DNA from: Lachnospiraceae bacterium
GTDB lineage: Bacteria > Bacillota > Clostridia > Lachnospirales > Lachnospiraceae
Length of the DNA: 38,404 nucleotides
Assembly (NCBI GenBank): GCA_900759665.1
Contig: CAAEWE010000055.1
Location: 1-38,404, forward strand
Reading direction: 5' to 3'
The notes under the pieces were generated by a model that saw nothing but the letters and a program-made list of their open reading frames with translations, was not told the DNA's origin and did no database searches. This document shows positions 32,032 through 38,404 of this stretch, one piece after another (position 1 is the first letter of the stretch; each line of letters begins with the position of its first letter). The translations under genes were made by a program, and so were the position numbers.

Positions 32032-33132
32032 ATGGAGATGCAGGAATGGCGCAGACTGGCATTTCGAAGTGTTTGTCTGCTGGTGGGGGTCTTGCTGATC
32101 ACATTTGCCGGAACCGTGTATTCACAGGAAAATCTTAAGCAGCGGGGCAATGACGGAAACCGGACAGCACAGACACAGAAGCTGTCAGAGATTGAACATG
32201 TGGAAGCACATGTTATGAAGCAGGAGGAGCTCAGCCGGCTGGGGGAACATTATATCGAGATCAGCAAAACAGTGACGGGACAAGCAGTTTCCGTACGGCT
32301 GGACAATGATTATATGGATCGGACCATGACATTGATCATGAAAGGAGCCTCCGTCAGGGGATATGGAAAGGCTTCAATAAAATATCATGGGGGAGACGGA
32401 AACTTCCGGAAGGAAGAAGTGATCAAAAAGCAGAAGGTATCCCAGACATATGAGAAGGCGAGATTCACTTTTTGTATGAACCGGATCTATGAGCCGGAGC
32501 TTCTGGAGTCGGAGGAGGCCTGCTATATTGTACTCCGACGTCCGAAAGAGGTATATTCCCATGTGGTGGTGATCGATGCCGGACATGGTGGAGGTGACGA
32601 GGGGACGGGTTCTGTGGACTGGAAGTACCGGGAAAAGGACTCGGCACTGAAAATTGTGGGATGCCTGAAACAGATTCTGGATGGCACCGATATCAAGGCA
32701 TACTACACCAGACTGGATGACAGGGATGTTTCCAAAAGGGACAGGGTCAGACTGGCAAAGGATGCCGGAGTAGATGTACTGATCAGTGTCCACTGTAATG
32801 CCTCGGATGCTTATGACACGACGGCAAAGGGTGTGGAAACGTTATATTCCGGCAGGAAAGAAACCACAGCAGGAAATCTGTCCAGCAGGCAGCTTGCAAA
32901 GGATATTCTTGATGAGGTTTGCGAAACGACCGGCAGGCAGCGTCGTAAGGTGATACGGAGAGATCAGCTGTATCTGATGCATCATGCGGATGTGCCGGTT
33001 ACCATTGTCGAGGCAGGATATATGACAAACCGGTCCGATATGGGATATCTGAAAAAGCAGAAAAACCAGAGGGAGATCGCGCAGGGAATTTATAACGGAC
33101 TGTGCAAAAGCCTGCGGAGGATAGAAAAGTAA
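32032..33132 (+). CDS. N-acetylmuramoyl-L-alanine amidase (Amidase_3)
   Basis: A 366-residue envelope enzyme that cuts the amide bond between N-acetylmuramic acid and the peptide in peptidoglycan. An N-terminal hydrophobic helix (about residues 12-29) acts as a membrane anchor or signal. Residues about 55-165 form a beta-rich domain reminiscent of AMIN-type regions. The catalytic domain (about 178-366) has the zinc ligands in VVIDAGHGG, Glu of KYREKDSALKI and SVHCNA, and the catalytic Glu in IVEAGYM. The start ATG 32032 follows GAGAGAGGA by about 11 bases. It is the first gene of a rightward block with rdgB; a TGTCC palindrome starts two bases after its stop. Confidence 0.9.
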   Translation: MEMQEWRRLAFRSVCLLVGVLLITFAGTVYSQENLKQRGNDGNRTAQTQKLSEIEHVEAHVMKQEELSRLGEHYIEISKTVTGQAVSVRLDNDYMDRTMTLIMKGASVRGYGKASIKYHGGDGNFRKEEVIKKQKVSQTYEKARFTFCMNRIYEPELLESEEACYIVLRRPKEVYSHVVVIDAGHGGGDEGTGSVDWKYREKDSALKIVGCLKQILDGTDIKAYYTRLDDRDVSKRDRVRLAKDAGVDVLISVHCNASDAYDTTAKGVETLYSGRKETTAGNLSSRQLAKDILDEVCETTGRQRRKVIRRDQLYLMHHADVPVTIVEAGYMTNRSDMGYLKKQKNQREIAQGIYNGLCKSLRRIEK

Positions 33133-33133
33133 G

Positions 33134-33151
33134 TGTCCTAAAAATGGGACA
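33134..33151. repeat. TGTCC-N8-GGACA palindrome, copy between amidase and rdgB
   Basis: TGTCC (33134-33138), eight bases TAAAAATG, GGACA (33147-33151). Its right arm overlaps the -35 position of the rdgB promoter, so a bound protein would block or recruit polymerase there. Confidence 0.6.
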
Positions 33152-33175
33152 GAGTTATTTGGCAAAGAATATAAT
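33146..33175 (+). promoter_or_regulatory. Promoter of the rdgB gene
   Basis: TATAAT at 33170-33175 with GGGACA at 33146-33151, 18 bases upstream. The -10 is perfect; the -35 keeps only the GACA half and lies inside the TGTCC-N8-GGACA palindrome. It is 57 bases before the rdgB start. Confidence 0.5.
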
Positions 33176-33232
33176 CAAACAACTGATGCGTGAAGCTTGA
33201 GCAAAAAAAGATAATAGAGAGGAATTAAGATC

Positions 33233-33835
33233 ATGAAAAAGATTATCGTGGCAACCGGAAATGAAGGAAAGATGAAAGAATTCCGCCAGATCCTGCAGGG
33301 AGAGGATATTCTATTTTCTTCCCTGAAGGATGAGGGCTTACAGAATGTAGAGATTGTGGAGGACGGCAGTACCTTTGAGGAGAATGCACTGATCAAGGCC
33401 CGCAAGATCTCTGAGATCACAGGACAGATCGTGCTGGCAGATGATTCCGGGCTGGAGGTGGATGCACTGGATAAAGCACCGGGGATTTATTCTGCACGTT
33501 ATATGGGAGAGGATACTCCATATACAGTAAAAAATAATCATATCATTGAGCTTTTGAAGGATGTGGAGGGAGAGGACCGCAGTGCCCGTTTTGTCTGCGT
33601 GATCGCCTGTGTATTTCCGGATGGCAGAAGCTTTACATGTCGTGGCGTGGTAGAGGGACAGATCGGTTACTGCGAAAAGGGAGAGAATGGTTTTGGATAT
33701 GATCCGATCTTTTATGTGCCGGAGCTTGGCTGCACCACAGCGGAGCTGCCGCCGGAGGAGAAAAATAAGATCAGCCACAGAGGCCGTGCATTGACCGCTA
33801 TGTATGACAAAATGAAAGAGTATGGGATTGTATAA
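33233..33835 (+). CDS. rdgB: RdgB/HAM1 family XTP/dITP pyrophosphatase
   Basis: A 200-residue cytoplasmic enzyme that hydrolyses dITP, XTP and ITP to monophosphates and so keeps deaminated purines out of DNA and RNA. The family marks are all present: ATGNEGKMKEF at the N terminus, LADDSGLEVDAL with the catalytic Asp, PGIYSARYMG, GYDPIFYVPE and SHRGRAL at the C terminus. Length is normal. The start ATG follows AGAGAGGAA by about ten bases. It is followed 16 bases later by a metallophosphoesterase gene, a common pairing in clostridia. Confidence 0.95.
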   Translation: MKKIIVATGNEGKMKEFRQILQGEDILFSSLKDEGLQNVEIVEDGSTFEENALIKARKISEITGQIVLADDSGLEVDALDKAPGIYSARYMGEDTPYTVKNNHIIELLKDVEGEDRSARFVCVIACVFPDGRSFTCRGVVEGQIGYCEKGENGFGYDPIFYVPELGCTTAELPPEEKNKISHRGRALTAMYDKMKEYGIV

Positions 33836-33851
33836 GAACAGGAGTGGAAAA

Positions 33852-34361
33852 ATGGGAGAAACAGAGCAGGAACAGATCAAAGTGCTGATCGTCAGTGATT
33901 CTCATGGACGCAATGATAATCTTAGAAAAGCAGTGGCCAATATGAGAGGAACCCATTGCCGGATGCTGCATGCCGGAGATTTTCAGTGCTCCCCACAGGA
34001 GATTTATGATCTGGCAGGGGTGCCGGTAGATATGGTTCGCGGAAATTGTGACAGCAGTCTCAGCGGAGTCCCATTATCCAGAATTGTGGAAATTGGCGGA
34101 TATCGGATTTTGTTGACTCACGGTCATCAGTATGCCGGCTTTGACAGCATCGGAAGCATGAGCGAGATGGCGCGTGCCAATGATGTGCAGATCGTCGTCT
34201 GCGGTCACACTCACATTCCCCATATGGAAAAGCGTGGAGATGTCTGGGTTGTCAATCCGGGCAGTATTTCACAGCCCCGCCAGCCGGGGCATCAGCCGTC
34301 TTATCTGGTGATGAATATCGAGCATGGAACGGTGGATTTTGTACCGGTATATTTAACATAG
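33852..34361 (+). CDS. YfcE/MJ0936-type metallophosphoesterase
   Basis: A 169-residue phosphodiesterase of the calcineurin-like superfamily. Metal-binding motifs in order are IVSDSHGRND, LHAGDFQ, VRGNCD, LTHGHQYAG and CGHTHIPHM, then VNPGSIS. The YfcE group hydrolyses phosphodiesters with manganese; the natural substrate is unclear. The start ATG 33852 follows AGGAG by seven bases; an upstream in-frame start at 33822 overlaps rdgB and is less likely. It is co-transcribed with rdgB. Confidence 0.92.
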   Translation: MGETEQEQIKVLIVSDSHGRNDNLRKAVANMRGTHCRMLHAGDFQCSPQEIYDLAGVPVDMVRGNCDSSLSGVPLSRIVEIGGYRILLTHGHQYAGFDSIGSMSEMARANDVQIVVCGHTHIPHMEKRGDVWVVNPGSISQPRQPGHQPSYLVMNIEHGTVDFVPVYLT

Positions 34362-34370
34362 TGGCAGGCG

Positions 34371-34392
34371 GGGGAAATGCAGGTTTTGCCCC
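34371..34392 (+). terminator. Possible weak terminator after the metallophosphoesterase gene
   Basis: GGGG (34371-34374) can pair with CCCC (34389-34392), continued past a mismatch by AAA/TTT, followed by TGTTTAG. The stem is short and the T run poor, so this is only a possibility at the end of the rdgB operon. Confidence 0.3.
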
Positions 34393-34431
34393 TGTTTAGA
34401 AAAGCTTTAGAATTGATCCGGTGCTGTCGGA

Positions 34432-34477
34432 TTGACGGGAAAAGTAAATTTTGGTATAATAGTTCTAAAATGAACTG
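34432..34477 (+). promoter_or_regulatory. MarR gene promoter and candidate operator
   Basis: TTGACG (34432-34437), 18 bases, TATAAT (34456-34461), preceded by TGG, so also an extended -10. Directly after it, AGTTC (34462-34466) and GAACT (34473-34477) form an inverted repeat over the probable transcription start, a typical place for MarR autorepression. Confidence 0.6.
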
Positions 34478-34533
34478 TCTGGAACAAGGAAATGCATTAT
34501 GTCCGGTCGCGGTCAGGCAATGGGGAGGGCATC

Positions 34534-34968
34534 ATGGATGACAGAGTGGAACAATTATTAAGTGGTCAGTATTTCAAAAAGTATCAGGAAGCGATGTATT
34601 CCAAAATTACTGATAAATTTAATATGACGATCATGGAAGTGCGTGTGTTGCTTTTTTTTGATAATCATGGAAGCAATAATACAGCGAAGGATCTGGTCAG
34701 GATCTTTCATTATACTAAGTCCAATGTCTCAAAGGCCATTGACAGTCTGCTGCTCCGTGGGTATTTAAAGAAGCAGTATGATGACCAGGACAGAAGGTAT
34801 ATTCATTTGACAGTGCAGCCGGAGGCAGCAGATGTGCTGGAGATGGCGAGGCAGTGTCAGCGGGATATGTTTCAATCAGTTTTCCGGGGGATCAGCGAGG
34901 AGGAATTACAGGTTGTACAGAAGGTAGCCCAGAGGATTCATCAGAATATATCAGAAGCACTGCAGTAA
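34534..34968 (+). CDS. MarR-family transcriptional regulator
   Basis: A 144-residue winged-helix regulator. The DNA-binding core is FNMTIMEVRVLLFFDNHGSN, then NTAKDLVRIFHYTKSNVSKA, then the wing KKQYDDQDRRYIHLTVQPE with the conserved D-x-R. Helices at both ends form the dimer interface. I chose ATG 34534 because GGGGAGGG lies about six bases upstream; an in-frame ATG at 34492 would add a poorly conserved leader. It has its own promoter with an overlapping inverted repeat. The citrate synthase gene follows after 77 bases with no obvious promoter, so the two are probably co-transcribed. Confidence 0.9.
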   Translation: MDDRVEQLLSGQYFKKYQEAMYSKITDKFNMTIMEVRVLLFFDNHGSNNTAKDLVRIFHYTKSNVSKAIDSLLLRGYLKKQYDDQDRRYIHLTVQPEAADVLEMARQCQRDMFQSVFRGISEEELQVVQKVAQRIHQNISEALQ

Positions 34969-35045
34969 ATGGGGAGCAGTGTGCTGGCATATGTGAAAGA
35001 CGGTTTTGCAACCCGAAGGTGTTATTTGAAAGGAAAGGTGATATT

Positions 35046-36476
35046 GTGCAGGATAATTTTGAAAAAATGATGAGCGATTTTACACACAAGTATAAGGATG
35101 TCTGTATTGAGAACAATTCCATTGACAGCAGTCTTTTTGCAGAATATGGGGTAAAGCGTGGTCTCAGGGACAAAAACGGAAAAGGAGTCCTTTCCGGCAT
35201 TACCAATATTTCCCTGATCAAGGCGAGTGACATTGTAGACGGAAAAGTAAAGCCTTGTGACGGACAGCTTTTTTACCGCGGATACAATATTTACGATCTC
35301 ACAAACGGTATGAGAAAGGATAAGCGGTTTGGATTTGAGGAGATCACATATCTTCTGTTGTTTGGCAATCTTCCGACGAAGAGTGAGTTAAAGGAGTTCA
35401 GCGGGATTCTGGCAAAGAACCGCAGACTTCCAACGAACTTTGTCCGTGACGTTATCATGAAGGCACCGAGTCAGGATATTATGAATTCCCTGACAAAGAG
35501 TGTACTGACCCTGTCTTCCTATGATGATAAGGTGTCAGATATCAGTCTGGAGAATGTATTGTCCCAGTGTCTGATGCTGATCAGCGTATTCCCGATGCTT
35601 TCTGTATACGGCTATCACGCATATAACCATTATGAGAGGGATGAGAGCTTTTATATCCATCGTCCGGATGACAATCTTTCCGCAGCAGAGAATATTTTGA
35701 GAATGCTCCGTCCGGATAAGCAGTATACAGATCTGGAGGCGAAGGTGCTTGATATGGCACTTGTGCTTCATATGGAGCATGGCGGCGGCAACAACTCGAC
35801 CTTTACGACCCGTGTCGTTACATCGGCTGGTTCCGATACGTATTCTGTTATTGCGGCAGCACTTTCCTCCCTGAAGGGACCAAAGCATGGCGGTGCCAAT
35901 ATCAAGGTTGTCGAGATGATGCGGGATATTAAGGAGCATGTAAAGGATACCTCAGATGAGGATGAGGTAAGAGCATATCTCAAGAAGATCCTTCATAAGG
36001 AAGCCTTTGATCATCGTGGTCTGATCTATGGTATGGGTCATGCCGTTTATTCCATTTCTGATCCGAGAGCTGTGGCATTCCGTGGATTTGTGGAGAGACT
36101 TGCTTCAGAGAAGCATGAAAATAAAGACTTTGCATTATATTCTATGATCGAGCGTATCGCACCGGAAGTCATCGGTGAGGAATGTGCGATCTACAAGGGT
36201 GTCAGTGCTAACGTGGACTTCTACAGCGGTTTCGTATATACTATGCTGGGGATTCCGACCGAGCTGTTTACTCCGATCTTTGCGATGGCACGTATCGTCG
36301 GCTGGAGTGCTCACCGTATGGAGGAACTGATCAATGTAGACAAGATCATCCGTCCGGCATATCAGAGTATTATGGTGCCAAAGTCTTATGAGAGTCTTGC
36401 AGACCGTAGTACGCCAAAGCTGGGTAATAAAGAGAAGGAAACATTAAAGATTTCCATGAAGAATGAAAGCTGTTAA
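35046..36476 (+). CDS. Citrate synthase
   Basis: A 476-residue enzyme condensing acetyl-CoA and oxaloacetate to citrate, the entry to the oxidative branch that anaerobes use to make 2-oxoglutarate and glutamate. Catalytic residues can be placed as His281 in GPKHGGAN, His332 in GMGHAVYSISDPRA and Asp391 in VDFYSGF. The segment HMEHGGGNNSTF matches the oxaloacetate site. It belongs to the longer citrate/2-methylcitrate synthase group with an extended N terminus. The start is GTG 35046 after AAAGGAAAGGTG; ATG 35067 is an alternative. The longer frame from 34854 overlaps the MarR gene and is rejected. No aconitase or isocitrate dehydrogenase gene is in the window. Confidence 0.92.
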   Translation: MQDNFEKMMSDFTHKYKDVCIENNSIDSSLFAEYGVKRGLRDKNGKGVLSGITNISLIKASDIVDGKVKPCDGQLFYRGYNIYDLTNGMRKDKRFGFEEITYLLLFGNLPTKSELKEFSGILAKNRRLPTNFVRDVIMKAPSQDIMNSLTKSVLTLSSYDDKVSDISLENVLSQCLMLISVFPMLSVYGYHAYNHYERDESFYIHRPDDNLSAAENILRMLRPDKQYTDLEAKVLDMALVLHMEHGGGNNSTFTTRVVTSAGSDTYSVIAAALSSLKGPKHGGANIKVVEMMRDIKEHVKDTSDEDEVRAYLKKILHKEAFDHRGLIYGMGHAVYSISDPRAVAFRGFVERLASEKHENKDFALYSMIERIAPEVIGEECAIYKGVSANVDFYSGFVYTMLGIPTELFTPIFAMARIVGWSAHRMEELINVDKIIRPAYQSIMVPKSYESLADRSTPKLGNKEKETLKISMKNESC

Positions 36477-36529
36477 TAAAACCGTGTGCCTGTAGTCGGA
36501 AGCCTGCGGGTCTGGAAAGGAAAAGTATT

Positions 36530-37378
36530 ATGTATATAGGAGCTCATATTTCTGCTTCCAAGGGCTTTGAAGCCATGGGAAAGCAGGCGTTATCCCTTGG
36601 AGCGAATACCTTTGCGTTTTTTACGAGAAATCCCCGTGGAGGTAAGGCGAAGGAAATTGATCCGGCGGATGTGGATAAGCTGTTAGAGCTGATGGAGGAG
36701 CATCATTTTGGAAAGCTGGTAGCTCACGCACCTTATACTATGAATCTTTGTGCAGCGAAGGAAAATGTCCGGAGCTTTTCTATTGAGATGTTTCAGGACG
36801 ACATGAAGAGAATGGAGTATGTGCCCGGGAATTATTATAATTTTCATCCGGGTTCTCATGTAGGACAGGGAGCCGAAAAGGGCATTGAACTCATTGCCGA
36901 AGCATTAAATACCTCTCTTTTCCCGGAGCAGCAGACAACGGTGCTGCTGGAGACCATGGCAGGAAAGGGCAGCGAGGTGGGTCGTAATTTTCAGGAGATC
37001 CGTGAGATCATTGACCGGGTGGAGCTTGATGACAAGCTGGGTGTTTGTCTGGACACATGCCATATCTGGGATGGCGGCTATAATATTGTGGAGCATCTGG
37101 ACGAGGTGCTTCAGGAGTTTGATCAGGTGATCGGTCTGGACCGGTTAAAGGCGGTTCATCTCAACGACAGCATGAACCCTCTGGAGGCACACAAGGATCG
37201 TCATGAGAAGATTGGCGAGGGTCATCTGGGGATTGAAGCGATCACACGGATCATCAATCATCCGGTGTTGAGAGATCTGCCGTTTATTCTGGAGACACCG
37301 AACGATGATGACGGCTATCGCCGGGAGATCGCTCTTTTGCGTAAATTATGGGGAGAGACACCGGCAGATGATAGATAG
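36530..37378 (+). CDS. nfo: Endonuclease IV (AP endonuclease)
   Basis: A 282-residue DNA repair enzyme that cleaves the backbone at abasic sites. The zinc-binding and family motifs are complete: YIGAHISASKG at the N terminus, LVAHAPYTMNL, YNFHPGSHVGQG, LLETMAGKG, GVCLDTCHIWDGGY, HLNDSMNPLEAHKDRHEKIG and ILETPNDDDGY. Length matches the family. The start ATG follows GGAAAGGAAAAG by about seven bases. It is 53 bases after citrate synthase and 41 before proB, and may share their transcript. Confidence 0.95.
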   Translation: MYIGAHISASKGFEAMGKQALSLGANTFAFFTRNPRGGKAKEIDPADVDKLLELMEEHHFGKLVAHAPYTMNLCAAKENVRSFSIEMFQDDMKRMEYVPGNYYNFHPGSHVGQGAEKGIELIAEALNTSLFPEQQTTVLLETMAGKGSEVGRNFQEIREIIDRVELDDKLGVCLDTCHIWDGGYNIVEHLDEVLQEFDQVIGLDRLKAVHLNDSMNPLEAHKDRHEKIGEGHLGIEAITRIINHPVLRDLPFILETPNDDDGYRREIALLRKLWGETPADDR

Positions 37379-37419
37379 ACGCAGGTTTGCGGATATCCGG
37401 ATAGAAGAGGAGAATCATT

Positions 37420-38211
37420 GTGAGAAAGATAAGTGAGAGAAAAAGAGTCGTTGTAAAGGTAGGAACATCTACATTGACCCACCGGACAGGCCGTCTGAAT
37501 ATCAGACGTGTGGAAAATCTGGTCAAGACACTGGCGGATCTGCAGAATGCAGGTCATGAGATCGTACTGGTATCCAGCGGTGCGATCGCCCTTGGTATGG
37601 GAAAGCTTGGTATGACCAAAAGACCGTCCGATACACCGGGAAAGCAGGCGTGTGCGGCAGTAGGACAGTGTGAGCTGATGTATATGTATGATAAATTTTT
37701 TGCAGACTATAGTATTGTTGTGGCTCAGGTACTTCTGACAAAGTATGTTCTGCTGGAGGATCGCAGGCAGCATGTAGTTAATTCCATGGAGAGACTGCTG
37801 TCCCAGGGAGTGATCCCGATTGTCAATGAAAATGATACCGTGGCGATCGATGAGTTGGAGCTGGAGGTTGGCGAGAATGATTCTCTGGCGGCGAATGTGG
37901 CGACGATCGCCAATGCAGATCTGCTGGTGATCATGTCCGACATTGACGGTCTGTATGACAAGGATCCCCATGTTCACGAAAATGCCAATCTGATCCCAGA
38001 GGTTGGAGAGATTACAGACGATATCCGTAGTCTTGCGGGGGGAGCCGGTTCTGCACTTGGTACCGGTGGTATGGCAACAAAGATCAAGGCCGTGGAGATT
38101 GCTCATGCGGCGGATATTGATGTGGTGCTTATGAACGGCAAAAATCCCCACAAGCTCTATGATCTTTTTGAGGATCAGCCGGTAGGAACTTTATTTGCCA
38201 AGAAGAAATAA
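37420..38211 (+). CDS. proB: Glutamate 5-kinase (no PUA domain)
   Basis: A 263-residue amino-acid kinase that phosphorylates glutamate in the first step of proline synthesis. Motifs are VVVKVGTSTLT, LVSSGAIALGM, IPIVNENDTVAIDEL, GENDSLAANVA, MSDIDGLYDKDP and GTGGMATKIKAVEIA. The protein stops at the end of the kinase domain, lacking the C-terminal PUA domain of E. coli ProB; short forms are known in Firmicutes. The start is GTG 37420 after AGGAGA. No proA follows, since a terminator lies directly downstream. Confidence 0.95.
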   Translation: MRKISERKRVVVKVGTSTLTHRTGRLNIRRVENLVKTLADLQNAGHEIVLVSSGAIALGMGKLGMTKRPSDTPGKQACAAVGQCELMYMYDKFFADYSIVVAQVLLTKYVLLEDRRQHVVNSMERLLSQGVIPIVNENDTVAIDELELEVGENDSLAANVATIANADLLVIMSDIDGLYDKDPHVHENANLIPEVGEITDDIRSLAGGAGSALGTGGMATKIKAVEIAHAADIDVVLMNGKNPHKLYDLFEDQPVGTLFAKKK

Positions 38212-38224
38212 TTGTTGAAACGAT

Positions 38225-38258
38225 AAACTCCCACAAGTCATTGTGCCTGTGGGAGTTT
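38225..38258. terminator. Strong intrinsic terminator after proB
   Basis: AAACTCCCACA (38225-38235) pairs perfectly with TGTGGGAGTTT (38248-38258) around a 12-base loop, followed by TTATTATTTATT. On the minus strand the stem is followed by ATCG only, but it also lies right after the stop of a minus-strand gene and may serve both. Confidence 0.85.
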
Positions 38259-38268
38259 TATTATTTAT

Positions 38269-38404
38269 TCACTCAAACTTCCCACACCAGAAAACAAATT
38301 GTGCCCAGGCTGTTTCTGATGTGGCATGGTTTTCAATATGATTTTTGGCTCCTAAGAAGAATGCACCCGGAAGGCTGTGATCTGGAAATTGCCGCAGATC
38401 AGTA
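38269..38404 (-). CDS. 3' end of a minus-strand gene, function unknown
   Basis: On the minus strand one frame is open from the window edge to a TGA at 38271-38269. Its last 44 residues include DHSLPGAFFLGAKNHIENHA and then TSETAWAQFVFWCGKFE. The protein-like composition and the terminator immediately downstream support a real gene whose 5' part lies beyond the window. I do not recognise the family. Confidence 0.55.
   Translation of the reverse strand, partial: TDLRQFPDHSLPGAFFLGAKNHIENHATSETAWAQFVFWCGKFE

Noticed and set aside
34854..35045. Long N-terminal extension of citrate synthase
   Set aside because: It overlaps the MarR gene in another frame and lacks homology; the ribosome site is just before GTG 35046.
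1..38404. tRNA, rRNA, riboswitch, insertion sequence or phage genes
   Set aside because: No cloverleaf with CCA end, rRNA stretch, transposase motif or recognisable riboswitch core was found by reading both strands; subtle structures could be missed without a covariance search.

Overview
The window looks like chromosome from a low-to-mid GC anaerobic Firmicute, most likely a Lachnospiraceae gut commensal. This is inferred from purine-rich ribosome binding sites (AGGAGG, GAAAGGA), TTGACA/TATAAT-type promoters with many extended -10 (TGN) elements, a Bce-type peptide/antibiotic ABC transporter, a second RsmH-like methyltransferase away from any division cluster, and cytoplasmic glycosidases. 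No rRNA, tRNA, CRISPR array, complete insertion sequence or phage module was seen.

Layout. 1-4.1 kb: Bce-type ATPase and permease, convergent with an RsmH paralogue. 4.2-8.4 kb: an orphan AAA ATPase whose promoter and leader carry a 10/19-bp phased array of ACAGTAAA repeats, then a dCache chemoreceptor, then remnants of an MFS and a MATE transporter fused end to end. 8.4-17.2 kb: a two-component system (minus strand) divergent from a five-gene operon: a lipoprotein fusing a propeller-like region to a family-1 solute-binding domain, two sugar-type ABC permeases, a long coiled-coil HlyD/RND-type adaptor, and an orphan MacB-like extracellular domain protein. 17.2-21.7 kb: a heterodimeric ABC exporter with one degenerate ATP site, plus a HAD phosphatase. 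21.7-26.3 kb: cytoplasmic GH26, an AraC regulator, cytoplasmic GH5 and a MATE transporter. 26.3-28.7 kb: a visibly AT-richer pair, a membrane-anchored XRE regulator and an AlbA_2/Schlafen-type protein. 28.8-38.4 kb: a large GH2 glycosidase divergent from housekeeping genes (cell-wall amidase, rdgB, metallophosphoesterase, MarR regulator, citrate synthase, endonuclease IV, glutamate 5-kinase), then a strong terminator and the tail of one more minus-strand gene.

How the genes may work together. The TCS and the operon opposite it form the most unusual unit. Import-type parts (binding protein and two MalF/MalG-like permeases, no ATPase) are co-transcribed with efflux-type parts (HlyD adaptor and MacB-like domain, again with no ATPase), suggesting an undescribed cell-envelope transport or sensing complex. 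The GH26, AraC and GH5 genes suggest intracellular processing of imported beta-manno- or beta-gluco-oligosaccharides.

Two non-coding signals stand out. One is the helically phased ACAGTAAA array before the orphan ATPase. The other is an 18-bp palindrome, TGTCC-N8-GGACA, found six times, four of them at gene boundaries. All functions are inferred by reading sequence; no database search was run.
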